NCBI RefSeq assembly: GCF_905220565.1
Contig: NC_059404.1
Span: 16,086,472-16,150,471, forward strand
From: Melitaea cinxia
Taxonomy: Eukaryota > Arthropoda > Insecta > Lepidoptera > Nymphalidae
DNA: 64,000 nt
Reading direction: 5' to 3'
The notes beneath the pieces are model-generated. The model saw nothing but the letters and a program-made list of their open reading frames with translations, was not told the origin of the DNA and did not search any database. Below are positions 38,001-50,000 of this stretch, one piece after another (within the stretch, counting starts at the first letter, position 1; each line of letters opens with the position of its first letter). The translations under genes and the position numbers were made by a program.

Positions 38001-41000
38001 TCCACAAGTTTACGCCAAAAATAGCATGAACTCATGTGTTTTGCCCATAGTCACCACGCTGGGCAGGCGGGTTGGTGACCGCAGGGGTGGCTTTGTCGCA
38101 CCGAAGACGCTGCTGCCCGTCTTTGGCCTGTGTATTTCAAAGTCTTTTTAAGCGGCTTTTTAAGTTCCAAGGTGGTAGTGGAACTGTGTTATCCCTTAAT
38201 CGCCTCTTACGACACCCACGAGAAGAGAGGGTCTAAATCAATAGTAAATTATATTTAAATTTATCGGTATATATAAATATTACCAGATTCAGAAAGAGCC
38301 GTGGTGGTAATAGTATTACAGAACAGCTAGTAATTTACGCCGATATTTTTTGTCAAGTATTTTGAATTGTTTAGAAAAGTCGTCGTCAATTTTGATATAA
38401 CTTTTTCTTAATTTGTACATTAGCCGAATGAGCTTTGACGAAGTTAGAAAACTACTGAAAAATTATACATTTGAAAGTATAGTAAATTTCCCTTAAGTCT
38501 CATACTTATATTTCTGTGGAAATTTACGACAACGACTAATTCCTTAATCGTTACCTAACATCGTCAACTCAAACGTAAAAAAAAACTACCCCGCTTCTTG
38601 ACGACCAACTGTTACACGCCAAGTACTTCATAAAAAGTTGTGTAGTGTATTATATGTTTTCTGATACTTATTTTTCCACTGTATTTTACCAATTGCTTAT
38701 GGGTACTTTCCCTAAAATGTCTTTTGGGCAGAAGTTTTATGGCAACAGTTGTTCGTTAAAACTAAGCTAGCTAAGTACCTCGCTCTAACGGAGTGTTCAT
38801 AAACGTGGTTCACCATTAGCGCTCTTTACTACCCTAGATATGTAGCCCTATTTGCTTTGACCCCGCTATACCCCTCGGATAGAAGTTTTCTTGTATTAAA
38901 ATTCCTTACTTGCATGTCTGTTCTCTTAAGCGTATTATGAATCAGCTTGAGTATGACTTCTCTTCTTCTCTATTCCTTCTCGTAGCTTAATAATACCAAT
39001 AAATTTCAACTCTTCGACTAAATTTTATGTAAATGTAAGCTAAACTTCACACACCTCTTTCCACTAACCCCGATGAGCCACACAGTTTATGAATGCTCCT
39101 TTATGCTGCTTGAATTCACTTTTAAGATTATCTGTGGCACAAAAATATTTATCTGAAAAAGTTATATCTACATTTGCGAACTAATGGCCAAACCTTGTCA
39201 CAATTCACATTCGCATTTTATTAGAGATTCGCTTTTCAAGTTAAATAATTTTTTATAATCCTCTTTTATAATTGGCTAAGTCTACCAAAAACTTGAAAGA
39301 TACTGAATAGATACCATGTTAAACTAAAATTAAAAAAATATGCCTACATATCGCAAGTGTGACAGATGCTTTACAGAACTTTTTACCTAATTGGTTAGAC
39401 CCTAAACATACGATTACAGAGTTGTATTTGTTTGTAAAAGACAAGCTCCACGGATCGCAATCACTATCGACAACTGATGGCGACAACCTTAGCGTGTCGG
39501 AGTCGCACAGGCTGGATGCTTTGATGGTAGAGGTAGGTGTCTTTTTTATACTACAAAGGTTGCAAACAAGCGTACGTAGCCTTTGAACGCCTGTAATACC
39601 AGAAGCATCGCAAACGCGTTGCCCAAAGTAACCTTACGCTACCCAGGAGCTTTGACTACCTAACTCACCACAGGATCACAACACTAGTTGTTAGCGGTAT
39701 TATTTAGCTGTGATCTTCTGTAAGGTTCAGAACCTCCCACATTACTAAACGTAGTATATGCTCGATGATCTTGTGATGTCACCGTAAAAATTTGGAATGC
39801 CCTTCCGGCTTCCGTTTTTCCAAATAACTATTACTTGGGTATCTTTAAATCAGGAGTGAATAGGCATCTTCTAGGCAAGCACGTACCATCTTAGGCTGCA
39901 TCTTCACTTACCATAAGGTGAGATCGCAGTCAAGCGCTAGTCTACATATTAAAAAAAATGTCACCAGCTTTTTATTCTCTCCTATTGGCCATATTGCTCT
40001 GTTATATTACCATCAATATGTACATTCCAGCCTTTATCTCTCGCATCGAATCAAACAATGGCTCTACCAAGTCCTGCCAGTACGATAGAATCGTTGACCA
40101 GGGAGTTCCAGGACTCGTTGGAACTATCACAATCCAAATATGGTAAGTTTATAATTTTTTAATCGTCGTCCAAAATAGTATTACTACACAGGCTTTATGG
40201 GCAACAAATATTGACTAAACCGCATTGAATTGGGATTTTTGATACTAGTTTGTGACCGCTTCTCTTCTGGACTAAGTATAGGATGTTGAATTAAGAGTTT
40301 AATTCACTACAATTTTCTACTGATTCTTGTCAGCCAAAAGTGCCTTGGAGAGCACGTTAAACCTTCGGTCCTAGTTGTTATCATGAGTACTTGATAACGA
40401 TCGTTATTCACAGTAGGGAACATATTTGCCAACCCGCAGTGGAGCAGCGAGGTTGATTAGGCACCAATCCTCCTACATGGAGACAGAGGCCCAACAGCAT
40501 TCGCATGCGTTCCTCTGATTGACACTTTCCACCAACGTTATCAAACTGACGTTAAATAAACGAAGTCACCGGCAAGCTTTCACCTAAAATGCCATCTGCA
40601 CATAACAAAACAAAGTGTGGTGGAAATAATTCCATCCATTCCTTCTATGCAAAATTAAATAACTCATTAATTACTATTTGACCTTATATGACCATATGTG
40701 AAGACCAAAGACGCCAAACGTCCCCCGAGATGCAATTAATCCTCCAAAACTTAATTTATAAAAATAGTATAATCCTATAGTATTTTCCTTTTTTTTACAT
40801 TAGCAGCAGACATGTCAACGTTAAGTGTACACGAGTCTCGTTCGAGCGAGCGAGGGAGTACGTCTTCTAGAAGTAGCAATACTGCGACCTCTAGGCCTCA
40901 CCCTCACCATTCAACGTTGGACATCAAAGAAGCTGTTAAAGGTAAATGATTATTCAAGTAAAACTTCTTTACGCACGCTTGACTCGGGGAGTAAACTGGT

Positions 41001-44000
41001 GAATGCGTGACGGGGGCGTTACGAAAAGTGTGATTTGGCGAGACGAACGAAAGTTGAGAAGTTGTGAGGAGAGTTACGTTTTTACGAAGTTTTACTTCAG
41101 TCGTGTGGTCTAAAGCACACTGTTTTTTTTTAGATAATTAAAATATTATTTTTAGGTAAGTAATACAATAGCTGAAAGTAATAATAATGTTAATTTTTTA
41201 TTTATCTGTTTTATTGTTATTCCATACAGCGATTGTTTTTTTTTTGTCATTCACTTCGTGATACAACTCTGCTTTAAAGAAATACTCCGTAGCTTGTTAC
41301 ACGATGTGATTTTCTTTGAAAATGTCTGCATTAAAAATAGATAACAGAGGTTAATAAGAGATGGCTTTATCATTGTTTACTGATCTTGTCCAAGTAAGCT
41401 TAGGTAAGAATAGCGGTAAAAATACATTATATTCTGTTGCGAAAAGGTTCGAATTTTTTAAGTCAATGGTTACTATAAAAGCCGTGAACTAATTTCTTCC
41501 TAATTAGGTGACTACGTGGTACGTCCTCAAGATGAAGAGAAGTCTCGCGGTGGTACAGCAGACGTTGACACGGAGCACGGCCACCGAACACACAGCGAAG
41601 GCCGCCCGCCCACTACTGGCACCTCTAGTCTCGGATCCGCTACTAGGTAACTGCTGAGAGTATTACTTCTATCGTAAATCCGGCTTGAAGGACCAACGAT
41701 TATATTATAGGCCCCATGAGCCGGATACACTTTTGTTATTATCATTTTAGTCCTGTAAAATGAATACTTTTTGTTACACATATAGGGTGTTCGACTGTGC
41801 ATGGCTATAATTTACAATGAAAGAACAATGTATGCAAACAATCTTGCAAAACAGGCTCGTATGTGAAGACAAAATAGAATTTAAAAAAGGCTAGTAACTT
41901 TTTTCACGTAGAATATGATTTATACCACCTACAAGAGCCTATTTGAAAGACCTATTATTGTTTCTGCAGTACCAACTTGTAAATGATTTCTATCAATTCG
42001 TCGAGTGTTTGAAAAATCCCAAGAGTATTTTTCGATATATATATTAACCAAATGATGTTTCAATTAACAGACGATCGGAGGGATCCCGTGCGCGACGTCG
42101 CTCGGCCGGGGACCCGCCGCAGGGCGCCGCACTGGGCGCGCAGCTGTCCGACATCGAGATCCTGGAGCAGGTCACCGTGCTCAACCTCGACACGGGTGAG
42201 TAGGGCGGCCGCGCTCGGTGTGCCGTGTCGTGGGACATCGAGATCCTGGAGCAGGTCACCGTGCTCAACCTCGACACGGGTGAGTAGAGCGGCCGCGCTC
42301 AGTGTGTCGTGTGACGTCGAGATCCTGGAGCAGGTCACCGTGCTCAACCTAGACACGGGTGAGTAGGGCGGCCGCGCTCGATGTGCCGTGTCGTGGGACA
42401 TCGAGATCCTGGAGCAGGTCACCGTGCTCAACCTCGACACGGGTGAGTAGAGCGGCCGCGCTCGATGTGCCGTGTCGTGGGACATCGAGATCCTGGAGCA
42501 GGTCACCGTGCTCAACCTCGACACGGGTGAGTAGAGCGGCCGCGCTCAGTGTGTCGTGTGGTACGACATCGAGATCCTGGAGCAGGTCACCGTGCTCAAC
42601 CTCGACACGGGTGAGTAGAGCGGCCGCGCTCAGTGTGTCGTGTGGTACGACATCGAGATCCTGGAGCAGGTCACCGTGCTCAACCTCGACACGGGTGAGT
42701 AGAGCGGCCGCGCTCAGTGTGTCGTGTGACGTCGAGATCCTGGAGCAGGTCACCGTGCTCAACCTAGACACGGGTGAGTAGGGCGGCCGCGCTCGATGTG
42801 CCGTGTCGTGGGACATCGAGATCCTGGAGCAGGTCACCGTGCTCAACCTCGACACGGGTGAGTAGGGCGGCCGCGCTCGGTGTGCCGTGTCGTGGGACAT
42901 CGAGATCCTGGAGCAGGTCACCGTGCTCAACCTCGACACGGGTGAGTAGAGCGGCCGCGCTCAGTGTGTCGTGTGACGTCGAGATCCTGGAGCAGGTCAC
43001 CGTGCTCAACCTAGACACGGGTGAGTAGGGCGGCCGCGCTCGATGTGCCGTGTCGTGGGACATCGAGATCCTGGAGCAGGTCACCGTGCTCAACCTCGAC
43101 ACGGGTGAGTAGAGCGGCCGCGCTCGATGTGCCGTGTCGTGGGACATCGAGATCCTGGAGCAGGTCACCGTGCTCAACCTCGACACGGGTGAGTAGAGCG
43201 GCCGCGCTCAGTGTGTCGTGTGGTACGACATCGAGATCCTGGAGCAGGTCACCGTGCTCAACCTCGACACGGGTGAGTAGAGCGGCCGCGCTCAGTGTGT
43301 CGTGTGGTACGACATCGAGATCCTGGAGCAGGTCACCGTGCTCAACCTCGACACGGGTGAGTAGAGCGGCCGCACTCAGTGTGTCGTGTGGTACGACATC
43401 GAGATCCTGGAGCAGGTCACCGTGCTCAACCTCGACACGGGTGAGTAGAGCGGCCGCGCTCAGTGTGTCGTGTGGTACGACATCGAGATCCTGGAGCAGG
43501 TCACCGTGCTCAACCTCGACACGGGTGAGTAGAGCGGCCGCGCTCAGTGTGTCGTGTGGTACGACATCGAGATCCTGGAGCAGGTCACCGTGCTCAACCT
43601 CGACACGGGTGAGTAGAGCGGCCGCGCTCAATGTGTCGTGTGACGTCGAGATCCTGGGGCAGGTCACCGTGCTCAACCTCGACACGGGTGAGTAGAGCGG
43701 CCGCGCTCAATGTGTCGTGTGACGTCGAGATCCTGGGGCAGGTCACCGTGCTCAACCTCGACACGGGTGAGTAGAGCGGCCGCGCTCAGTGTGTCGTGTG
43801 GTGCGACATCGAGATCCTGGAGCAGGTCACCGTGCTCAACCTCGACACGGGTGAGTAGAGCGGCCGCGCTCAGTGTGTCGTGTGGTGCGACATCGAGATC
43901 CTGGAGCAGGTCATCGTGCTCAACCTCGACACGGGTGAGTAGAGCGGCCGCGCTCAGTGTGTCGTGTGGTGCGACATCGAGATCCTGGAGCAGGTCACCG

Positions 44001-47000
44001 TGCTCAACCTCGACACGGGTGAGTAGAGCGGCCGCGCTCAGTGTGTCGTGTGGTGCGACATCGAGATCCTGGAGCAGGTCACCGTGCTCAACCTCGACAC
44101 GGGTGAGTAGAGCGGCCGCATATATATATCGTAAATTGTTTTTGTAACAAAATACCGCTTAAAACCGAATACAGAAATATGAAATTTCAATTATGTATTT
44201 TTCTATTCTAGGTGAACGAATGCCTCTAAGCGTGGCTGAACACAAGCTTCCTCAATGTATAAACCCTCTCAGTCTGCACATAATGCGGCTAACATCAGAA
44301 TACATCGGACGCACCAACGACGATGAACACACGAGGTATTTATTATCTGTGTACATGTGTCAGAGATAACACATGCATGATTAGTATCTATGTTGAATGT
44401 CAAAACTAATTACATAATCTGTAGTTCAAAGAATTGTCTTGCTAGTTCTAATGAATTGTCTTCTAACAAATATTTATAATTTCAGATCATTGAAGGATAT
44501 GTTTCCATTGATTTATTTAATTGCACGCTAGGGTAGAGTGGTAATGCATGGTATTTAAATATTAAATTGTAAAAGACTAAATATCCTCCCTTAAAACATT
44601 TTTCATTCTGGCAACTCAATGAAACTATAAATTTATTATAGAATCTATTCTATAGAATATATTATATTCTAGTTAAATCGAAAAAATCTTGGTGACGTAC
44701 ACTATTATATCTGTTATACGTAATACTAACTCAGTTTGATACTTGTAAAATACTAATTGTAATATAAAGTTGAAGAAGAGAGAGAACGCACAGTAGAACT
44801 TTGGAAAGTAACTATAAAGTTACGTTATAAGTAATTTAATAAAGATATAATGAAATACGTATAATAACTTCTTAATTTCGATTTTAAAGTTTATGTGAAA
44901 TTTGTGTAAGGTCACTAAAGTTGATTCAGTGACAGCTGTACCACTGTTTTGATAATTTTCGATATTTCAAATTATGAAAGTCGATAATCCACAAATATTC
45001 TATCACATATGAGCGTTATATTACGACTCCGATCTATTTAGATTTAAGTACAAAAACTACAGAATGGATAAATTATAATAAAAATATTTGAAAAAACGTT
45101 CAGTGACAGCGATTTTTTTAAATTATTCGCTACTGTACATACATAAAACGTTTTGAAATTATCATCATGTTACCACAAATAAATATTATTGCTATTTTTT
45201 CTTGATTTAATTTGGCTAATTAGCCATAAATCAGTCAATTGTACTACACTATCTGTAACTATCTTCAAAGCTATATTGCTTAGTATATCTAGCTTACAAT
45301 ACAATAAATAAAAAACAAAAAAAAAACAACAACAAAAATGAAACGACCTTCACGAATATTTGCAGTCCGAAGACGAAACCAAAGATATGGAAGCGGGCCT
45401 CAATCAGTCTATCCAGTACTTCCTTCAGCCTTTTGAAACGTTCGCCGTCCACGCCCATACAACCTGCAATATCTACCCTCAGTATAGACACTAGGTTTTA
45501 TTTTTTATAACTACCCTCTATGCCCGTTGTTATTTTGAAGGTGTTTTATCAAGCTTATTTATTATGGATAGTGTTTTGCTTCTGGTCTATTACGCGTTGC
45601 ACGCTTTTAATTTTTGTGATTCGATGCCTGTTACATCAGTTGTGGTTAACGGTATTTGACGGATGACAGTATCCGACATAAAAACTTTTGGATTCATTAT
45701 TATTTTTTACCTTTTTCTACTGTATTTATGAGATATTTCTATTTGCGTATATTAAACTTAGTCATACTTTACTAATTGTGGAGAAACAGTCTTACTGGCC
45801 TATTCTACCTCCCGCTGTCAAAGTCTATTTGTATCGTCATCCGTCAAGTAGCGTTATCCACAAATGGTGGAACAGGCCCTCGGTCTTGTAATTTTTGTTG
45901 TATAGTGTGGTAGTTTTGTATCGTTGTTGTTTCGGCTTGAGTAGTATATATAAAAGACATTATTTCATAAAACTGTAGATCAAATTAAATTTATATTTTT
46001 ATTATACATTTTTTTTAAGTCTTTAATGGTGTTTGTCACAAGTTCTCAGTTCAATATGTTTTAGTACTAAAAATAAAAATTTGTGAAATTAACAATTTGT
46101 AATACATTTGTTTGCAAATTCGAAAAATGAAATAAATGTTAATTACTTGTTATAATAATTTTAGCTATACAGTGTGTTTTCATTGTGAAAAATCTACATA
46201 CATTTCAATTAAAGTGACCATTGACAAAACGACTTGAAGTAAATGTGTGTAGTGTGTTGTTTTTTAATTGATGAATTTGATTTCGCGTTATAAATTGCTT
46301 TTTATGAAATAATGTACAGATAGTCATTGTTTTATGTGTACGTTTTACAGGACAAATCTTGGATACATTAATTTTTTTTTTTATGTTCTTGTGTTTTGTG
46401 CTACATTTGTTTTAATCCTAAAATTATTTACTGCGGATAAAAAATACATGAGTATACTTAATAATTAAATTTAATATCACTTCAGAGTTTTTGTCATCAA
46501 AATATTTTCATTTGTAATATGTAAAAATTTACTGCAGAATTTTGAGGAAATGGACAGTTTTTATAAACGCCTTAGAACGATTTATAAAATAAAGAATTAA
46601 ATAAATTGTAGGGAAACAGATGAAGAGAGCGAAAGTGTGTGTGCGGGAGGTGCCGAGGATGAAACTAAAGAAACTAAGAAAGAAGGCACGGACAGACAGA
46701 CCACAGCCATCAAGAGAAAGACTGAAAAGTAAGTCTAATGTAGCTATGCTTTAGAGTACTCGTTTGAAGTAAAACTTCTTTACGCTTGCTTGACTTGGGG
46801 AGTAAGCTGGCGAATGCTTGACGAGAGCGTTACGAAAAGTGTGATCGGTCGAGGCGAACGGAAGTTGTGAGGGAGATATAGCTTAGATGGAGCTAAAGAA
46901 GTTTTTCTTCAGTCGTTTGGTCTAAGGCACACTCGTTTTTTTTTTATTAAACCTTTGTTACATTATCGTTATTAGGAAGTTGTGATATGAAAGTAATCGA

Positions 47001-50000
47001 TATTTTAATAATGGATGAAAATTATTTTATATTTATTTTTAGTATATTCGAAAAATAATTGCGAAAGGTTTGACTAAAAAATTCTGGACAAGCTATATTT
47101 GATTCAAAATTGAAAAATTTAACGGCCATTCTCCGACTAGCAAATTTTTCGTGTCCGGGCTTGTTTAAAGCGTAATATCATCATATTCAATCATGCACTT
47201 TTTTATATATTAAAGATAGCATCCGTACCTAGCTGTAAAAAAAATATTGGCTTCTGTTTTAAGTAATTAAGACTAAATTAATTTAACTTATGTTCAAAAA
47301 ACCTCTGTTCTCTAATTACCGTGGCGTGTCCGCACACCAACTTAATCTTAAAACTTGCTTGTAATTTTTATAGCGTATAGATTTACTTTGATCCATTCAA
47401 CGTTTTAAACGATATTAAGCAGCGTCTATCGCATAACAAAATATCAACTCAATAGAACCAGTCTACAAATAATTATTATGAAGTAATCGTATGTCCAATG
47501 GAAACTTCTAATTACCGTAACATCTGCTGTTCTCGAGTGCACATCCCTAAATAAAAGTATTTGGCACATCACTACCGTACGCATCGCGTCTCCTCAGTGT
47601 GTACCGAGGTCCATCAGCAGTTGTATGACTCTCATGTTAGTGTACCGCCAATGAAGCACGTGAGTATATAATTACCGTAGCCTTGGTTAAAAACTTTTTT
47701 AATTACCGTTGTTCTTATTTTAATACTAGATTATTAAGATAGACCCAAGTTGATCATGTAAATGGAGACAGTACTTTGGCCTCCGTACGTTGTAATAAGC
47801 TAGAATTTGTATACTGTGTCGGTTTTAAACATTTTTATGAAAATGTATCGTTTTCTAATTACCGTATACTAATTACCATATGTTTATAATTACCGTTGTA
47901 TGAAAAAATAATACTTGTTTACCGCGGTTTTCGTAGATTATTATTATTATTGTCCGCAAATATGTATGTATATGCTGACCATTCATCAAATTATTTAATG
48001 TATAAGATAGGAAAACCTAAAAAGACCAAAGAGGAAGTTAAAGAAAATAGAAGGCTTGCCACGCGACAATGCCGAGAACGAATTAAAAATGCCCCTTTTT
48101 GTATTAGCAATCAAAAAAAAAATAAAGGAGAAAGAAGGGTACAATAAAAAAAAAATACTGCCTATCTGCGAAATGTCACCAAAAGCCGGAAGAAAACTCA
48201 AAAAAGAAGTAGAGAAAATTTCAGAGCTTACTATAAAAGACAAAAGGAAAAGGGAAAATTGAAAACAATCGAGGAAGAAGTGACCTTAGATATAGAGGTG
48301 CTTGATAACAATATAACAGATCCTCTTGAAACTTTGTCACACCACATCTCAATGATTTATCATACTCGCTGCGCTAAAAAGTACACTAAAAGAGTACAAA
48401 ATTGTCCCGAAAATCCCAAATCAAAAAAAGAAGATAATCAGCAAGACCACAATTTTCTGCTGTCGACTTCTTTTGAAAAAGAATTAGTTCCCTTGAAAAA
48501 GACACCAAATTTTAAACCTTCTTTAACCACATCAACGCCGCGTCCATCTAGTGCTCTGTCATCATCTTCTACTGAAAGTATGTTATTTTATTATTAATCA
48601 ATAATGAGCATTTGACCGAAAATAAAGATACAAGTGTGAATATTATGGAACGAGCGTCTTCCTTGTGTTCAACACCAACTTCACCAACTTCACCATCTTC
48701 AAAGATAACTGTCGAGAAACCGATACGTAAAAAATCTCACTCTTATTGTTATTTAGAAGGCATGTATAGAAAACAAATAAAGAAATGTCATATTTGAGAC
48801 CAAACAGTAGAGCTAAGAAGGGCAAAAGAAAAGTACAGGAAGCAAGCATTAAGACTGAAATATAAAACACGCCACATCCAAAACCAAAACAAAGTCATGA
48901 TAAAGAAATAGAACCAAAGTATTTACATAATAATAATATAGGGACTACTGTAGAGAAAACCAAACAAGACGTCCAAATTTTTGTAGAGCAAGATGAGATC
49001 AGTCGCATTTGTCCTGGCAAGAGAGAATATATTTCAAGTAAAACGTGGCGTGAACTCATGTGTCTTGTCTTGTCTTGCCCATAGTCACCACGCTGGGCAG
49101 GCGGGTTGGAGACCGCAGGGCTGGCTTTGTTGCACCTAAGACGCTGCTGCCCGTCTTCGGCCTGTATATTTCAAAACCAGTAGTTGGATGATTATCCCGC
49201 CATCGGTCGGCACTTTCAAGTTCCAGGGTGGTAGTGGAACTGTGTAATCCCTTAGTCGCCTCTTACGATACTCACGGGAAGAGAGGGAGTGGCTATATTC
49301 TTACTGCCGTAACCACACAGCATATTTTCTAATTACCGTTACATTAAATATAAAAATTTTCTAATTACCATACCCATAATTTTTTTAAGTCTCATTAGCT
49401 AGAAAACCACAATTAATTGTTACATGCCAAAATAATTATTGAATTCGTATTTTTGATTTGTTTCATATTTTAATGTGTTTAAGTCAAATCAGTGAAAAAT
49501 AAAAAACGTCACGGTAATTAGGCAAAGAACGCCGAATTGGAGAATGACCGTTAATATATATTTATTTAAAAATGCACCTACGAATTAAGTGAATTAACAC
49601 CTAATGACAGTATCAAGCCCGTAGATAATTCCATGTCTTACATCACACTTTCATCACTTGTCCATTGATTTCCTGGCGTAACGTTCCTGGGTTGCCAGGT
49701 ATATTAATATAATTATAGTGTTCTAGTTACTTTCATCCACATGTTTAATAAATAAAATCTTACATCAAAATGAGCGCTGTTTCATTGTGACATAGTATTC
49801 ATACATAGGGTTGCCTGCTAAAAGTCTTGTTTAAATGGCGGATACCGATATAATATAGTTTGGCCAGGAATTTTCCAGCCAACTTTTTCGCGATTTATAT
49901 TTAAAATACTTAAGAAGATAATTATTTAAATTTAATTTTTACCCATTAAGCAGATGGTTAAGATCAAGTCTAGATCGTATCTTAGACTATTAAGATATAT

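Larger units (their letters stand above)
47123..49550 (+). mobile_element. Unclassified decayed DNA transposon flanked by TTAA
   Basis: Bounded by TTAA on each side (47119-47122, 49551-49554) with inverted termini CGGCCATTCTCC / CGGTCATTCTCC (11 of 12). Inside, plus-strand frames are rich in Lys/Arg and broken: KIGKPKKTKEEVKENRRLAT (about 48000), ILPICEMSPKAGRKLKKEVE (about 48150), TPTSPTSPSS and KKSHSYCYLEG (48680-48760), YRKQALRLKYKTRH (about 48840) and EQDEISRICPGKREYIS (about 49000). They resemble an insect transposon-type ORF I cannot name. The 10-mer TAATTACCGT occurs seven times forward and once inverted. An RTE-derived insert lies at 49042-49312. TTAA targets suit piggyBac or Kolobok, but the ends are not typical of piggyBac. 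Confidence 0.55.

Noticed and set aside
42150..44119. CRISPR-like array of direct repeats
   Set aside because: Units are contiguous and nearly identical with no unique spacers, and they overlap a eukaryotic exon and splice donor.
42044..44147. Open frames of 77-224 codons on both strands
   Set aside because: By-products of the 84-bp period of array 1; products are simple repeats of the same peptide in the wrong frame.
47123..49550. piggyBac element because of TTAA flanks
   Set aside because: The ends do not start with the CCC-type termini usual in piggyBac and the ORF remnant shows no piggyBac transposase motif; left unclassified.
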